Assembly: GCA_010093685.1 (NCBI GenBank)
Contig: MU006225.1
Span: 254,507 to 318,506 of the forward strand
Origin: Ophiobolus disseminans
Taxonomy: Eukaryota > Ascomycota > Dothideomycetes > Pleosporales > Phaeosphaeriaceae
Length of the DNA: 64,000 nucleotides
Direction of reading: 5' to 3'
Shown piece by piece: positions 23,729 to 34,190 of the stretch. The notes beneath the pieces were generated by a model. It saw only the letters and a program-made list of their open reading frames with translations. It was not told the DNA's origin and searched no databases. The number at the start of each line of letters is the position of its first letter. Position 1 is the first letter of the stretch. The position numbers and the translations under genes are program-made.

Positions 23729-25603
23729 ATGACACTGGAAGAGATGGAAGTCCTCGACCTCGTGATCATCGGAGCAGGTAAGCTACGTTAGGTGGCGATA
23801 GAACACATTTTTGATAAGCTTTGTAGGGATACATGGCTTGTCCATGCTCAAGACTTACCGCAACGTGCATCCCGAAGCATCGATCATTGCCTTAGAGAAA
23901 GGAAACTCTCTAGGTGAAGTATGGGCGAAAGATAGACTGTATCCTGGACTGCGCACGAACAACCATTGCCGAACGTACGCACCTCCTTCCTCCATACCAA
24001 TCGTAACAGCTAACATCATGCAGCTTTGAGGTACGGCTCAATTATCCTAACGGCACGTCCATCAAACTAACATGGTGACTAGTTCGGTGACTACCCGATG
24101 AGTACGAAAGGCTTCGATGTTGCTGAAGACCACATTCCCGGACATCATGTGAACGACTACCTTCTCAAGTACGCAGTGGAGTATGATCTTGAGAAGCACA
24201 TTCGCTATAACTGCAATGTGGAAGCCGCCGTCGACAATGTGGTAGCTGGCTGGACGTTAACGGTGGAGCAAGTGCTGTCTGCTTCTGGATCGACGCCTAG
24301 GCATACCATCGAGGCGAGAAAGCTTGTTGTGGCCACTGGTCTAACGTCTGAGCCTTTCATGTCGAGCTTGAAGGGAAGAGATACCTTCGATGCTCCAATC
24401 TACCATACTAGCGAACTTGCAAAGGCAGAGAACAGTTTTGGGCCTTTCAAGAGAGTGACGCTTCTCAGTCGAGAAAAGTTCTCATGGGACATAGCTTGCG
24501 CATACGCAATAGCCAGAGTATAAGTCGACTGGGTGATCCGCGAATCTGGCCACGGACCGTGTTGGATGATGCCGAAGCGCCTGACTCCGTTAAAGGTTAT
24601 ACCGGAGTTGTTGTTGCAGACGAGACTGATCACTTGGCTTAGTCTATGCATCTGGGATGATGGTTTCTCTTGGGTGCGAAGCTTCTTCCACCAGCGTTGG
24701 CTTGGGCGCAGCCTCGTGGACACGTTCTTCATGGAAATGCAACACAGTGCTGAAGAAATTAACGGATACGATCGCCACCCGGAGACAGCTAAGTTCAAGC
24801 CTTGGGATGACGTATTCTTCATAGGCACAAATCGCGGCTTGCTGAACTATGGACTGGAATTTTTCGACTTTGTGCGCCAGGGTCAAATCCGGGTGCATGT
24901 TGCGGACATTGAGTGTCTATCGGATCACACGGTACATCTTTCGAATGACAAATTCATCAACGCGGATGTTTTGATATGCGGTACTAGGTGGAAGGACACC
25001 CCTCAACTGAACTTTGTGACTGAGAAAGAGCTGGGCTTACCGGGTCATATCTCGTCATCGGCTAAGCTATACATTCCGCATGCAGACATTGAGATCTTCA
25101 ACAATTGTCCGAAGCTTCAAAACCAACCCAAGCCTCGTTACTACAAGCCAATGACCGAGGAAAAGGATGTTACCACGCCTGAGCCATGTCGTCAGTACCG
25201 CTTCATGGTTCCGCCTGAATTTATTGAGAGTCGAACGCTCGCATCTGTGGGCGCATATCGGAGTCCGGCGACTACCATCATCGCGCAATCACAGGCGCTC
25301 TGGATCACAGCTTTCTTCGACAACCAGATACCCGCCTTGTGTAGCCCTGATGACGCCGCTTTGAGCCGCATAATGTATAAGACTGTTCTCCATACACAGT
25401 TTGACAAGTGGCGGTATAGCCGTGGGTTTGGCCCTCGCTTTCCGGAGTTATGGTTCGACTGCCTGCCTTACGTAGACTTGATGCTGAAGGACATCGGGAT
25501 CGAGAATCAGCGAAAGCAGAGTTGGTGGGCCGAGCGGTTCACGCCATACATGCCTGCGGATTACGTAGGCATCGTTGATGAATATAAGGATGTCAAGAAG
25601 TAG
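23729..25603 (+). pseudogene. flavin-containing monooxygenase with one premature stop
   Basis: Four exons: 23729-23777, 23827-23974, a 7 bp exon at 24024-24030, and 24083-25603. The first intron splits the FAD motif, which joins to VLDLVIIGAGIHGLSMLKTY (GxGxxG). Splicing through the tiny exon gives NNHCRTFEFGDYPMS, matching FMO relatives. In exon 4, TAA at 24521-24523 interrupts IARV and VDWVIRESGHGPCWM. The same frame then continues 360 codons to a normal end. Gln fits the stop, so CAA to TAA is likely. The second nucleotide-binding region (around KRVTLLSREKFSWDIACAYA) is diverged: the usual GxSxSGxD is not evident. Relatives oxidise N, S or ketone groups with NADPH. Probably inactive. Confidence 0.8.
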
Positions 25604-26068
25604 CGAGCCTAGACTCGGGGCATTATTGTTGACACATTCGCACGGCAATTTTGTCGATGAGCGGCTGTGGTCAACAGGTCTGAATTCTGACATAGTAGCA
25701 CCATTCATCTTGTCTTGATCAATGCTCTAGGTATACGACACAGCCATCCCTGCACACTGATTGCGTGAGGCACCCAGGGTCTCACGTTGCGCAGGATAGG
25801 CTTGTGGTTGGCTAGTTCGCAACATCGACCTAACTCAGATCGGCAGGTACCAAAACAACGAGCTTTCGACGGCCAACTCTAATTCGTTTAGCTAAAAGGA
25901 GACCTTGAACGTGCTTGGAACCTCGGAGACCTTGCAGAAGACATGTGCGGGCCAGGTAATGAGTCTCAAGTCAGCCCATGTCTTGGAAATTAATGAAGTT
26001 ATAAGAAAGACAGGATTGCGGTCGTTTTGTGCTCATCATCCCTCTAGGACCCACTCTCTTGGACTGCA
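25604..26068. other. intergenic with phytase promoter
   Basis: About 465 bp. An AGTTATAAGAAAG at about 25998-26010 could be the TATA element for the phytase gene 60 bp further on. Nothing else seen. Confidence 0.45.
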
Positions 26069-28368
26069 ATGAAGGCTTCTTTTGTGTGCTTATTGTGGGC
26101 GTCAGCGCTTTTCGCGATAGCTTCTGCTCAGATTGCTAACGTTAAGCTCGTCCCAGCCGCCGTCGGTTTCGAGGGCGACAATACTGGATTTGTGTATGGT
26201 CGCTCACCACTCTTAGTCGTCAACGATGGCAATGCAGCAGATGGTGGATTTCGTATCTTCGCTATTTCCAACTCCTCATCTTTGAGGGAAACGTCGCATC
26301 AGAAGACTGGCCGTTCCAAGATCGCTGTGCCAATTCACGATATTGGTGGCCGCGAAATTATCGTCAACATCCCTGCTCCCGACTCGCTCATTAGAGTTTT
26401 CGATGCCCAGACCGGAAAGAGGATCGATAGCAACGACAAGAAACAGCTGGGCGATTGGAGTACTGCTTGCGTCTGGCGCAGTGAGAAGAGTGGGGAAAGC
26501 TATCTTTTTCTCTTCGGCAAGAAGAAAGTGGTGCAATTCCTGGTGCGCAAGAAGAAGAACGATGTTGAGATCCTCGAAGTATGCTTCTTTCCAAAGCACG
26601 GAGTCGTAGATGCTGAAGCCGTGTCAGGTACAGACTTTCGCAGTTCCCGTCGAAGGCGAGACATGCACGACTTTTACCAACGGGCAGATATTCTTTTCCG
26701 CTGAAGATCACCCGCTATACTCTTTCCAGGCCTTCGAGTCCACGGCATCACCGATCATCAAGACTACGAGCGAAAAGATCGAAGTCGCTGGTCTCGCGAC
26801 ATATCACAGCAACTCGAGCGATTACCTGTTCGTTGCACATGATGAGGTAATTGGCGTTTACGATGCCAATATTCAACGGAAAGGCACGATCAATCTGAAT
26901 GGCATTCCAAAACTGTCCATCGAAGGTGGGCTTTCGATACTCCAGTCGCCTGTTCCTGGATATCCTCAAGGGGCCTTTGCCTTTGTTTTGGAGAGCGAGG
27001 ATGATACCGGCGTGGCTGTGGGCTCTCTAGATGGCGTTCTTGCAGCTTTCGGCATTCAAGCAAACACCGGATATAACCCCAAAAGCAAAGCATGCAGTCG
27101 CTGCGAGAGTAAGATCACTGATAGGTGCAACAACAACGGCTTTGTCTTGGGATCTGGAGGATGTTCCTGCTTTGCTGGCTTTGCCGGGAAGGACTGCTCT
27201 AAAGAAACATGCCAGAACGACTGTTCCGGCCACGGGAAATGCAATGGGCCCAACGAGTGCAAATGTAAGGATGATTGGACTGGTCCTGATTGCTCTTTTG
27301 TCGCCGTCAAGGCAAAATATGAGACCGAGGCCAACGGTGGTGACGGCGACGACCCAGCGGTGTGGATTCACCCCACTAGGCCTGCTCAAAGCAAGATCAT
27401 CACAACCACCAAGTCGAGCGATGGTGAGGGCTTCGGGGTCTTCGACCTTGAGGGCAAATTGCTGCAGCATTTGACAGCAGAGGAACCGAACAACGTAGAC
27501 ATCATTTACAACTTCACAGCCGGGAATCGCAAAATTGATCTCGCTTATGCGGCTTGCCGTGGCGATAACACGATTTGGTAAGTAAAATTTCCTTCGGTTC
27601 ACACGCAAGCTCTGACTCACATTGCTCAGCCTCGTCGAAATCAACGGCACTGGCCTTCTCAAGCCCATCGCAGGCGGAATCCAAGCTCTGCCGAAAGACT
27701 ACGAACCCTACGGCTCATGCAACTACCACTCTCGAAAGACGGGCAAAGACTACCTTTTCGTCAATAACAAAGACGCAGAATACCTTCAGTACGAGCTCAC
27801 ATCTACCACCAACGGCACTCTCCAGACGAAGCTAGTACGCGAATTTCAAGGCGGGTCGGGAGGCCAAGTCGAAGGTTGCGTAGCCGACGACGAAGCAGGC
27901 TACCTCTTCCTAGGTGAGGAGCCCTCAGGCATCTGGCGCTACGAAGCCGAGCCCACTGGCTCCTCCACCGGCATTCAGATCGCAAAAGTCGGGGATGCCA
28001 GTGGTCTCCAAGCCGATGTCGAAGGTATCACCCTCGTCCCCGCAAAGTCTGGTCCAGGCGGCTACATCATCGTCTCGAGTCAGGGTATCAGCGCCTACAA
28101 AGTGTATGAGCGATCGCCGCCGCACAAGTACGTGACGACATTCACGATTGTGGATAACGAGAAAAAGGGAATCGATCATGTGAGCAACACTGATGGCATT
28201 GTGGTGGTTGGAAACGCGTTGAACAAGGACTTCCCGCATGGACTGTTTGTGACGCATGACGATGCTAATGAACTGGCTGGGGGTGGCACAGCAAAAGAGG
28301 CGAGCTTCAAGTTGACCAGCCTTGTGGACATATTGGGCCAGGGGATAGCGAAGAAGCTAGGGTATTGA
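26069..28368 (+). CDS. secreted two-propeller 3-phytase (BPP fold) with EGF-like linker
   Basis: Three exons (26069-26578, 26628-27577, 27630-28368) with introns of 49 and 52 bp; 732 residues. Signal peptide MKASFVCLLWASALFAIASA. Residues 21-320 form a first, diverged beta-propeller. Residues about 322-398 are Cys-rich and EGF-like (CSCFAGFAGKDC, CSGHGKCNGPNECKCKDDW). Residues 400-732 are a good beta-propeller phytase domain: GGDGDDPAVWIHP, TKSSDGEGFGVFDLEGK, VEGCVADDEAGYLFLGEEPS and GLQADVEGITLV supply the Asp/Glu calcium-site residues of the family. It would release phosphate from phytate outside the cell. Intact, next to a block of broken genes. Confidence 0.85.
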
Positions 28369-28644
28369 TTGTTCTTGGAAGGTATATTGAACGCTACCAT
28401 TATACCGCGGACATACCAATGACATACATACCAATGACATACATCCCAATTGAACACATCATCTTTGCGGCCAGCTTCGCTCAAGCTCGTGTAAGACGTC
28501 AGGTAGCAACGACTCTATAGATTCACCGGTATCGTCGCTTATGTCGAAGCTTATCATCCAGGCCTGGCGCCGAATACGGTTCTCCAGTCCGGCTCCGGTG
28601 ACCTCGTCGTCGAAATTCTCGATTGGCATTCTATCTTGTATTTG

Positions 28645-28896
28645 TCAGTACCATTGCGCGATTGAATTTTTGGCCTGCTTGCCTGGGTAGTTGTTCTTGA
28701 AGCCATCGTAACTGACGATGTCATCGCGGGTCCCATCAAAACGGACATTCGGCCTGAACTCCGTGACTGGTGTGCGATGTCGAAACACACTCCAGCTCAT
28801 CTCCATACGCCCATTCAGTCTCTCTCCATAGATCTCAGTGATGATATTTATGTTGCTGTGCATGCCAGCATAGTAGCGTAATTGAATGAGCTCCAT
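28645..28896 (-). CDS. possible small gene or gene fragment
   Basis: An 83-codon frame starting MELIQLRYYAGMHSNINI with protein-like composition (GRMEMSWSVFRHRTPVTEF). Just downstream on the same strand another frame (about 28630 to 28460) also looks coding (EVTGAGLENRIRRQAWMISF). The two do not join by an intron of normal length. It could be a frameshifted relic. Family not recognised. Confidence 0.3.
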   Translation of the reverse strand: MELIQLRYYAGMHSNINIITEIYGERLNGRMEMSWSVFRHRTPVTEFRPNVRFDGTRDDIVSYDGFKNNYPGKQAKNSIAQWY

Positions 28897-29023
28897 ACCG
28901 TGGATTGATATTGGAAGTTGACAATGGCTGTATTCACTCGAGGCTTCTACTTGACATGTGGATACGTAGTAGCGTATCTCCCAATCCTGTCATCTTGTCC
29001 TTCGCCACAAGGCCAATGAGTCG

Positions 29024-29659
29024 CTAGAAAATCTCCATGGGAATGCGATTGTAGGCCTCAAGAAGCTTCGGCCACAGCGAAAGGAGATGATCAATATGGA
29101 CAGTTGCCCGGCGCTGCTTGAGGCCGTGCTCGAGGTACAAGTCCCAGGAATGTGACGCATAGACCCCGATAGCTTGCACCAGCGGGTCGATCAGTGGCAC
29201 TGGGTTGCAGTCTTTCTTATAAAGCAGGTCGAGGTGCAGGTGGAAGTGCACTGCGATGAAGTCCGTCAGCGCACACACTATGGTATCTTTCGTTGCGCGT
29301 GAGTGTCCGTAGTTTTGCGCTGTTCCACCGTAGCTCCGATCCATACCATTCGTGACTAGGATGTATGCCACCTGGTTTTCCACCACGTAACTTCGCGCCT
29401 CGGAGTAGACGGCAGAGCAGCTTTGTAAGACTGTAGTATATTGCTCCGGCTTGTTGAGGTAGATTGAGTGGAGAGGCACACGTTGGTATTCCTTCTCGAA
29501 TGCGAGGCAGTATGCTTTGTTGCGCAATTCGCCGGGCAGGCTAAAGAAGGTGGGTCGTTCTGGATGGAGCGGCTGCACACCTGTGTCTTTGATGTCGATG
29601 GTGAGGCGCTGGATAGAGGCAGAGTCCTCGATGAAAGGTTCATTGGCTCCCTTTTCCAT
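29024..29659 (-). CDS. fungal F-box-like / 2EXR-type protein
   Basis: Single exon, 211 residues. The N-terminal FFSLPGELRNKAYCLAFEKE is the LPxELRNxIY motif of a large, expanded family of dothideomycete F-box-like proteins, followed by TVLQSCSAVYSEARSYVVEN (the 'L..C..i..Ea' segment of the same families). No other domain is seen. Such proteins are usually orphans; a role in ubiquitin ligase complexes is only guessed from the F-box resemblance. Confidence 0.65.
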   Translation of the reverse strand: MEKGANEPFIEDSASIQRLTIDIKDTGVQPLHPERPTFFSLPGELRNKAYCLAFEKEYQRVPLHSIYLNKPEQYTTVLQSCSAVYSEARSYVVENQVAYILVTNGMDRSYGGTAQNYGHSRATKDTIVCALTDFIAVHFHLHLDLLYKKDCNPVPLIDPLVQAIGVYASHSWDLYLEHGLKQRRATVHIDHLLSLWPKLLEAYNRIPMEIF

Positions 29660-31604
29660 GATTTATGCTTTGCGACGGGAGTCGATTTCGCTGGGGCTTC
29701 CGCGGTTTGAATTCGTGGAAGAAATTGAAAGAGGAACACTGGCAGTGAGACAGTGGTGGTTCATGGCTGTACAGGAACTCCTATCTCTGAACCGTGATTT
29801 GATTTCGCGAGAAGAGAGTGAAAAGCGCGATGAGGAAATTGAGATTTCATCAAACCCATGACGCTATGGTTCTCATGTTGTAGGGATAACATGGCTCACG
29901 TGATCTTACATTCACCGATGCAGAGGGGCCTCACAATCCAACATTGAACATCATGCGCCGAACATCGGCGTTTCTAGGCTGTGTTTTGTCGTCAACATAA
30001 ATGCGTACCGACACGCTAGTATCACGGCCTTGAAATTGACGTCAGATTCCTTCTTCACCTCGCCGTCGCCTCTTCTACAGCCTTCCACAGCCAACATTAC
30101 CTAAGCAGTCCGTGCGCTGACCGTGCGAGAGGCCGAGCCGGGGCTCTACTGGCGCTAGTTTAGCGCTCCCCGAGGGCTACTTAAGCAGTCGCCGCCCTCC
30201 CTCGTACTCTCTTTTCTTCTACATAGCCAAGTGGCACCTGGGAACGGCCAGGCTGGTACCTTCCAGGTCTCGCTTGAGCTAGAGAAGAGGCTCATACCGT
30301 TAGGAGAGAGCCATTGCTGACCGCGATGGGAGGGGCGGTCGACTGCAACTATGTTGTACTCAAAGTTCGAACTGTTAGTATTGTAACGGTTTGGGCCTTG
30401 CCCAGAACCACTCTAGTACAAGTTGGGATAGCTCATGGTTGGTCATGTATATATGCAGCTCATCCCACCTCAGATAGCCAATGCAGCGCAGTCCTCCCCT
30501 CCTCACACCGTCACAAGTATCATTCCCTTCCTTCCCCTTTCCAACTCATTTGAAGAACTTTTGCTAAACGCGGCTTTGACTCTTGTCCGTATCGAGGTTA
30601 GAGCCATTCATTTAGACTATTTTTTCGGAAGAGAGACGCTGCAGTCATTGCCATATGACTGCTTAGACCTTGAGACAAGTTCAAGTCCGGAGAGGGTTAT
30701 CGTGTTCGGCGAGCTGGGGCTGTTCACCACGACCGGGTCGTGTTCCTTTTTTGTTAATTTTGCTGGCTTGGTGGCACATTGAAGAAGAAGATTTTGCTTG
30801 TTGTGATGTTGAGATATCCAGGCGTCAGTGACTTGCTCTCGCGTCCCGGAGCTGCTATTGTTGTCATCGCAACAAGATTTCGTTTACTTCACCAAGATTC
30901 ACTCACAAAGCCAATGCGTCGTTTATGGCCTCAAAAGTGTCGAACGACGCGCAATTGAAAGCCGCCAACGCGGACTCAGCTGCGAAATCCCTGCTGCTGT
31001 TCACCCTTGTTCACTCCGGAGTGAGCATCAAAATTGCAGCTGCTCTCGTCCACATCACAGATTGCCAACATTCACCATGAGTAGTTGCTCGCGGGCCTCG
31101 CTTTAACCACCTTGGACGTTTGAACCACTGCCCAAAGCGTTGCACCACACAACGTGTATGACCTGCATCGCCGACGAAGTTTGTTCACGGAGGGCAACAG
31201 CCTCCTCTGATTTACGCCACTTCTGCTTGTGACGAGGCTGCTACAATAGGATGTCATGTAATATCCGCCACGTGGTTACAAGTGAGCCTTCCGGTCAAAT
31301 TATCATCGGCACGACTGGACGTTGTGCTCACAAACCATTCAGAGCTCCCGCACTTGTCGGCCTTGAGGTTAGCCGTCACCACGATACCCTTCTTCGGCGT
31401 CATCACCATCTGCACGATGAACGTTGCCAGCAGTTATCCCCGCACACCCGGTTTGCTTCACCGCAGACACCTATAAAGGCCTCGTCGCGCCTCCTTCTCC
31501 TTCTCCTCCGCATGAACCGCACCGCGCGAACTACATCCACACACCAGAGACACCACGAGAAACAAATCCAAGCAACTTACGTATAACGAACTATCCAGCC
31601 CTCC
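29660..31604. other. intergenic, 1.9 kb
   Basis: No convincing gene. It contains a perfect 6 bp inverted repeat (GCGCTA, 3 nt loop, TAGCGC) at 30152-30166 inside a GC-rich stretch; this does not fold into a tRNA. The several open frames of 60-115 codons have no recognised motif. Confidence 0.5.

Positions 31605-31605
<1 letters not shown>

Positions 31606-31631
<26 letters not shown>
31606..31631 (+). repeat. (CAA)n run immediately before a start codon
   Basis: About 26 bases of ACAACAACA... run directly into the ATG at 31632, so the run would be the last part of the leader of the first zinc-ribbon gene. CAA repeats are unstructured and resemble known translation-enhancing leaders; a role here is inference. 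Confidence 0.85.
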
Positions 31632-31635
<4 letters not shown>

Positions 31636-31804
31636 CTTCTGCAAAACCATGGTGGTGCCACCGGTGTGGAACGAAGAACCAGGAACAACAGGGAGAAGAG
31701 CCGGAAATCTGTAGTAATAGAGGATGTTATTATGTGAGTTGGATATTACGCTTGAATAAATGTGCTGAAATGATCAGTTATGGTGCGAGGACTGCATTTG
31801 GTAA
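31632..31804 (+). CDS. zinc-binding microprotein 1 (42 aa)
   Basis: Exon 1 is 31632-31733 and exon 2 is 31778-31804, with a 44 bp intron (GTGAGT donor, GATCAG acceptor). The spliced product is 42 residues: MPSAKPWWCHRCGTKN..., then EICSNRGCYYLWCEDCIW. It has a CxxC near the start, a C-x4-C and a closing CxxC. Without splicing the last CxxC is lost, which supports the intron. The arrangement is like the other four small Cys-rich genes nearby, so a small treble-clef or ribbon fold with two zinc ions is inferred. No signal peptide. Function unknown. Confidence 0.6.
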
Positions 31805-31910
31805 AATCGGGCATTGTGACACATGAATTGCTGGTAGTTTTACATCACGTTTACAATGCCCTTATTTGTCAAAACATTTAAGTAGTATCAACATTGTGAG
31901 CTGACCTAGT

Positions 31911-31920
31911 CTGCATATAA
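31911..31920 (+). promoter_or_regulatory. TATA-like element before microprotein 2
   Basis: CTGCATATAA about 90 bp before the ATG at 32008. Confidence 0.35.
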
Positions 31921-32007
31921 TCCCTTGTCGTCCCACGTTCTTACGTTCTTCCTCCCTCACAAAGCCAGCCTCTTACAACTTCGGAACCTTTCGCACCTAC
32001 CAGCAAC

Positions 32008-32205
32008 ATGTTTTTCAGGAAACGTTCATCGAAAGCTACCGCACCTAAAATCCCTACCGTACAACCAGTCTACCATGAGTGGCTTTGTCACACATGTAAG
32101 CACTACAACGTCTCTAGTTCCGCAGAGCATCCCGTTATGTGCAAACGATGCATTCACTTTTGGTGCTGGAGGTGCGAGCAAGGTATTCGAACGCTAGGTG
32201 GTTAG
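32008..32205 (+). CDS. zinc-binding microprotein 2 (65 aa)
   Basis: Single exon, 65 residues. A basic N-terminus (MFFRKRSSKATAPK) is followed by three CxxC pairs: EWLCHTCKHYN, VMCKRCIHF and WCWRCEQG. Spacing matches the neighbouring small genes (CxxC, 14 residues, CxxC, 4 residues, CxxC). No signal peptide; the basic start could be a nuclear signal. No known family recognised. Confidence 0.6.
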   Translation: MFFRKRSSKATAPKIPTVQPVYHEWLCHTCKHYNVSSSAEHPVMCKRCIHFWCWRCEQGIRTLGG

Positions 32206-32665
32206 CTAGATAATATGATGATGGGATTGTGGAGTGCGTTCTTGTGCTGAGCTTGGAGCGAAGAAAGTATAGCACAGTCTATGTAACCTCCGCCGGTTCT
32301 TAGCATCAATGCTCATAGTCATTCAGTGAAATATTCTACTATCGTGGCTCCACTCATTATGTCCCCAATTGATTCGAACAATTCCTGCACTGCTTTCGAC
32401 CACAACCTGGCGTACGTGGCACTCCTTGACGTGTCTATGTAATGATCAAACCATAACAACAAGCTACTCCACAAACATTGTGAACTCACTATGCTCATCA
32501 TGTACCTACATGACCAAGAATCCAAACTCTATGCATAAAGCCTTCGTATCTCCCTCCCTCCGTATCACCACACCACCCATCCGCATCCATTCACACCCGA
32601 CCAATAAAGTCACATCTACACACACACGTCCACAAAACAAAGAACAAACACCACCAAACTCGGCC
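32206..32665. other. intergenic between microprotein genes
   Basis: 460 bp. The last 100 bases before the next ATG are C/A-rich with few G, as in fungal leaders. No other feature seen. Confidence 0.45.
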
Positions 32666-32773
32666 ATGTATTGGTTTTGTCACAAATGCTACTGCGCCAA
32701 CGCATCGGATGACCATCCAGCGCGATGTGGCAATTGCGGTCACTTTCGTTGTTATGTATGCGTGGATAGTTAA
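32666..32773 (+). CDS. zinc-binding microprotein 3 (35 aa)
   Basis: A 35-residue product, MYWFCHKCYCANASDD..., then RCGNCGHFRCYVCVDS. It has a CxxC, a second CGNCGH pair and a closing CxxC, the most compact form of the motif shared by the neighbours. The stop codon TAA (32771-32773) lies within the 5 bp target duplication (GTTAA) of a solo LTR, so the insertion abuts the end of the gene without changing the protein. The gene would be missed by length cut-offs; the shared motif with the four neighbours is the main support. Confidence 0.55.
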   Translation: MYWFCHKCYCANASDDHPARCGNCGHFRCYVCVDS

Positions 32774-33155
32774 TGTGGGAATAGAGCAGAGATGAAGAAG
32801 AAGGTTGATTGTTCTATAGAGTAGACAAGCAGGATTATATACAAGAGTATGCTGTCAGCCTGGCACCTTAGTTCACATGGTACACTGTGGACTGCATCTC
32901 CACGTGACTCTTAGTCACTGGCTTACTCATCATGTTGTGTATATAATCGCTCTATGTAGCTCTCTCAATACGAACAACCTTCTTCTCACATTTGCCCTGT
33001 CTCCTACATCCGACATATGCGTAAGCATATCATGTGGAAAGAGTGGCTGTGAAAGCCATAGAAGGTACTAGAATGTACCGTGCTCATGTAAGCTCATGTA
33101 TCGGACCGATAGGGGATCACGATGTACCGATGAGGTTGAGCTGCCAGGTCTGACA
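32774..33155 (-). repeat. solo LTR, copy E, interrupted by copy B
   Basis: Minus orientation: starts TGTCAGACCTGG at 33155 and ends near 32774. It is flanked by GTTAA duplications (32769-32773, 33156-33160). It matches the long variant at 49997-50218. A second solo LTR (32853-33015) plus its TATGC duplication splits it. Without that insert it is about 214 bp. Confidence 0.9.
32853..33015 (+). repeat. solo LTR, copy B, nested in copy E
   Basis: 163 bp, TGTCAGCCTGGC to CATCCGACA, with the TATGC duplication at 32848-32852 and 33016-33020. Nearly the same sequence as copies A and C. Its insertion into copy E shows it arrived later. Confidence 0.93.
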
Positions 33156-33160
33156 GTTAA

Positions 33161-33786
33161 CAGGGCTGCATGTTGGTCACTTTGTGAATTCTGTTCAATG
33201 ACAGCAATAACGAATGGTTGAGTGAAGAGTGGAGGCTGTGTAGGCTGGCTCTGAGCTCGTAGGAACCATCAATATTAACATTTATCATCCTATTGTCCCA
33301 TGTCCTTTACTTTCGTAGTCACACTGAAATCGTGATGGCTTACCATCTGCCATGAACGCCATTGGTTCACTCATCTCGCTTACTACGTGAATGCTACATT
33401 CGTTCACCTCCGCCCATCTCCTCCTAGGTAGACATTGTGCGTCCACGACTCTACCGACTCCACTTCCCACCCATGAGTCCCATCACCAATGCATTTCGTC
33501 CTCCGCATTGCCATCTTCATCCCCATCCGCACCACATCACTGCAAAAACTCTAACAAGAATAAAAGATGGATACGTCTCCACACGCTGTAATGTATTTCA
33601 TTGCAATACATGACACTTAGCAGCACCTCCTTGACAACATATGCTGATTGCGCCCTTCTTCATCCTAGCTTCTAAATTTCACGACACTCGTACATGACAA
33701 CACTTTCTGTTGCGTCAAACCGATACCATTTCAAAAGATTTATACCTAATGTAAACTATCCTGCTCATCCCATCCTTCCATCCCAT
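33161..33786. other. intergenic
   Basis: 625 bp. No gene or repeat recognised. Confidence 0.45.
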
Positions 33787-34155
33787 CTACATACCCTCAC
33801 ACTCCCCACACTCTCCCCTCCCACACGGATTCTCGCCTACCAACTGTCGATACGACCCCACATGCTGCAATCCACAGCACCTACAACGTTTCATCTCCCC
33901 TTCATTCACCCTATTCCCTCTATCCTCCCTATTCACCCTATCCCCCTCATTCTCCCCATCCTGCCGTCCTTTTGGCTGTCGTCGTATGTGCAGTGGCGCA
34001 GGCCTTAAAATGCGATCATACTCATACCGCCCGGGCAGCGGATCATTCCGATGCTCAAGCCAATACGCGTTGTCGCGTGCGTTTTGGGCGGCGCGCGAGG
34101 TGCGGCGTTGCGCTTGGAGGTCTGCGGTTTGGCGAGTCTGCCAGGGGAAGGGCAT
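33787..34155 (-). CDS. zinc-binding small protein 4 (122 aa)
   Basis: Single minus-strand exon of 122 residues. The first 85 residues are charged and low complexity (RTSRAAQNARDNAYWLEHRN, then an acidic GENEGDRVNREDRGNRVNEG stretch). The last 35 carry the Cys pattern MKRCRCCGLQHVGSYRQLVG, then ENPCGRGECGECEGM. It thus has the same CxxC-x(12-15)-C..C..C layout as the neighbours, at the C-terminus. No signal peptide. Unknown family. Confidence 0.5.
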   Translation of the reverse strand: MPFPWQTRQTADLQAQRRTSRAAQNARDNAYWLEHRNDPLPGRYEYDRILRPAPLHIRRQPKGRQDGENEGDRVNREDRGNRVNEGEMKRCRCCGLQHVGSYRQLVGENPCGRGECGECEGM

Positions 34156-34185
34156 GTTTGGTGGGTTGTTGGGGTATATATGGAG

Positions 34186-34190
<5 letters not shown>

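Noticed and set aside
16528..25603. Secondary-metabolite gene cluster (P450, GMC oxidoreductase, FMO together)
   Set aside because: No polyketide synthase, NRPS, terpene cyclase or other backbone gene lies here, and all four genes are broken. The clustering is kept as a finding, the metabolite idea is not.
26343..27668. Several 88-213 codon frames on both strands
   Set aside because: Shadows of the phytase exons.
30110..30190. Possible tRNA or small structured RNA gene
   Set aside because: The hairpins do not form a cloverleaf and no T-arm consensus is present; only the inverted repeat is reported.
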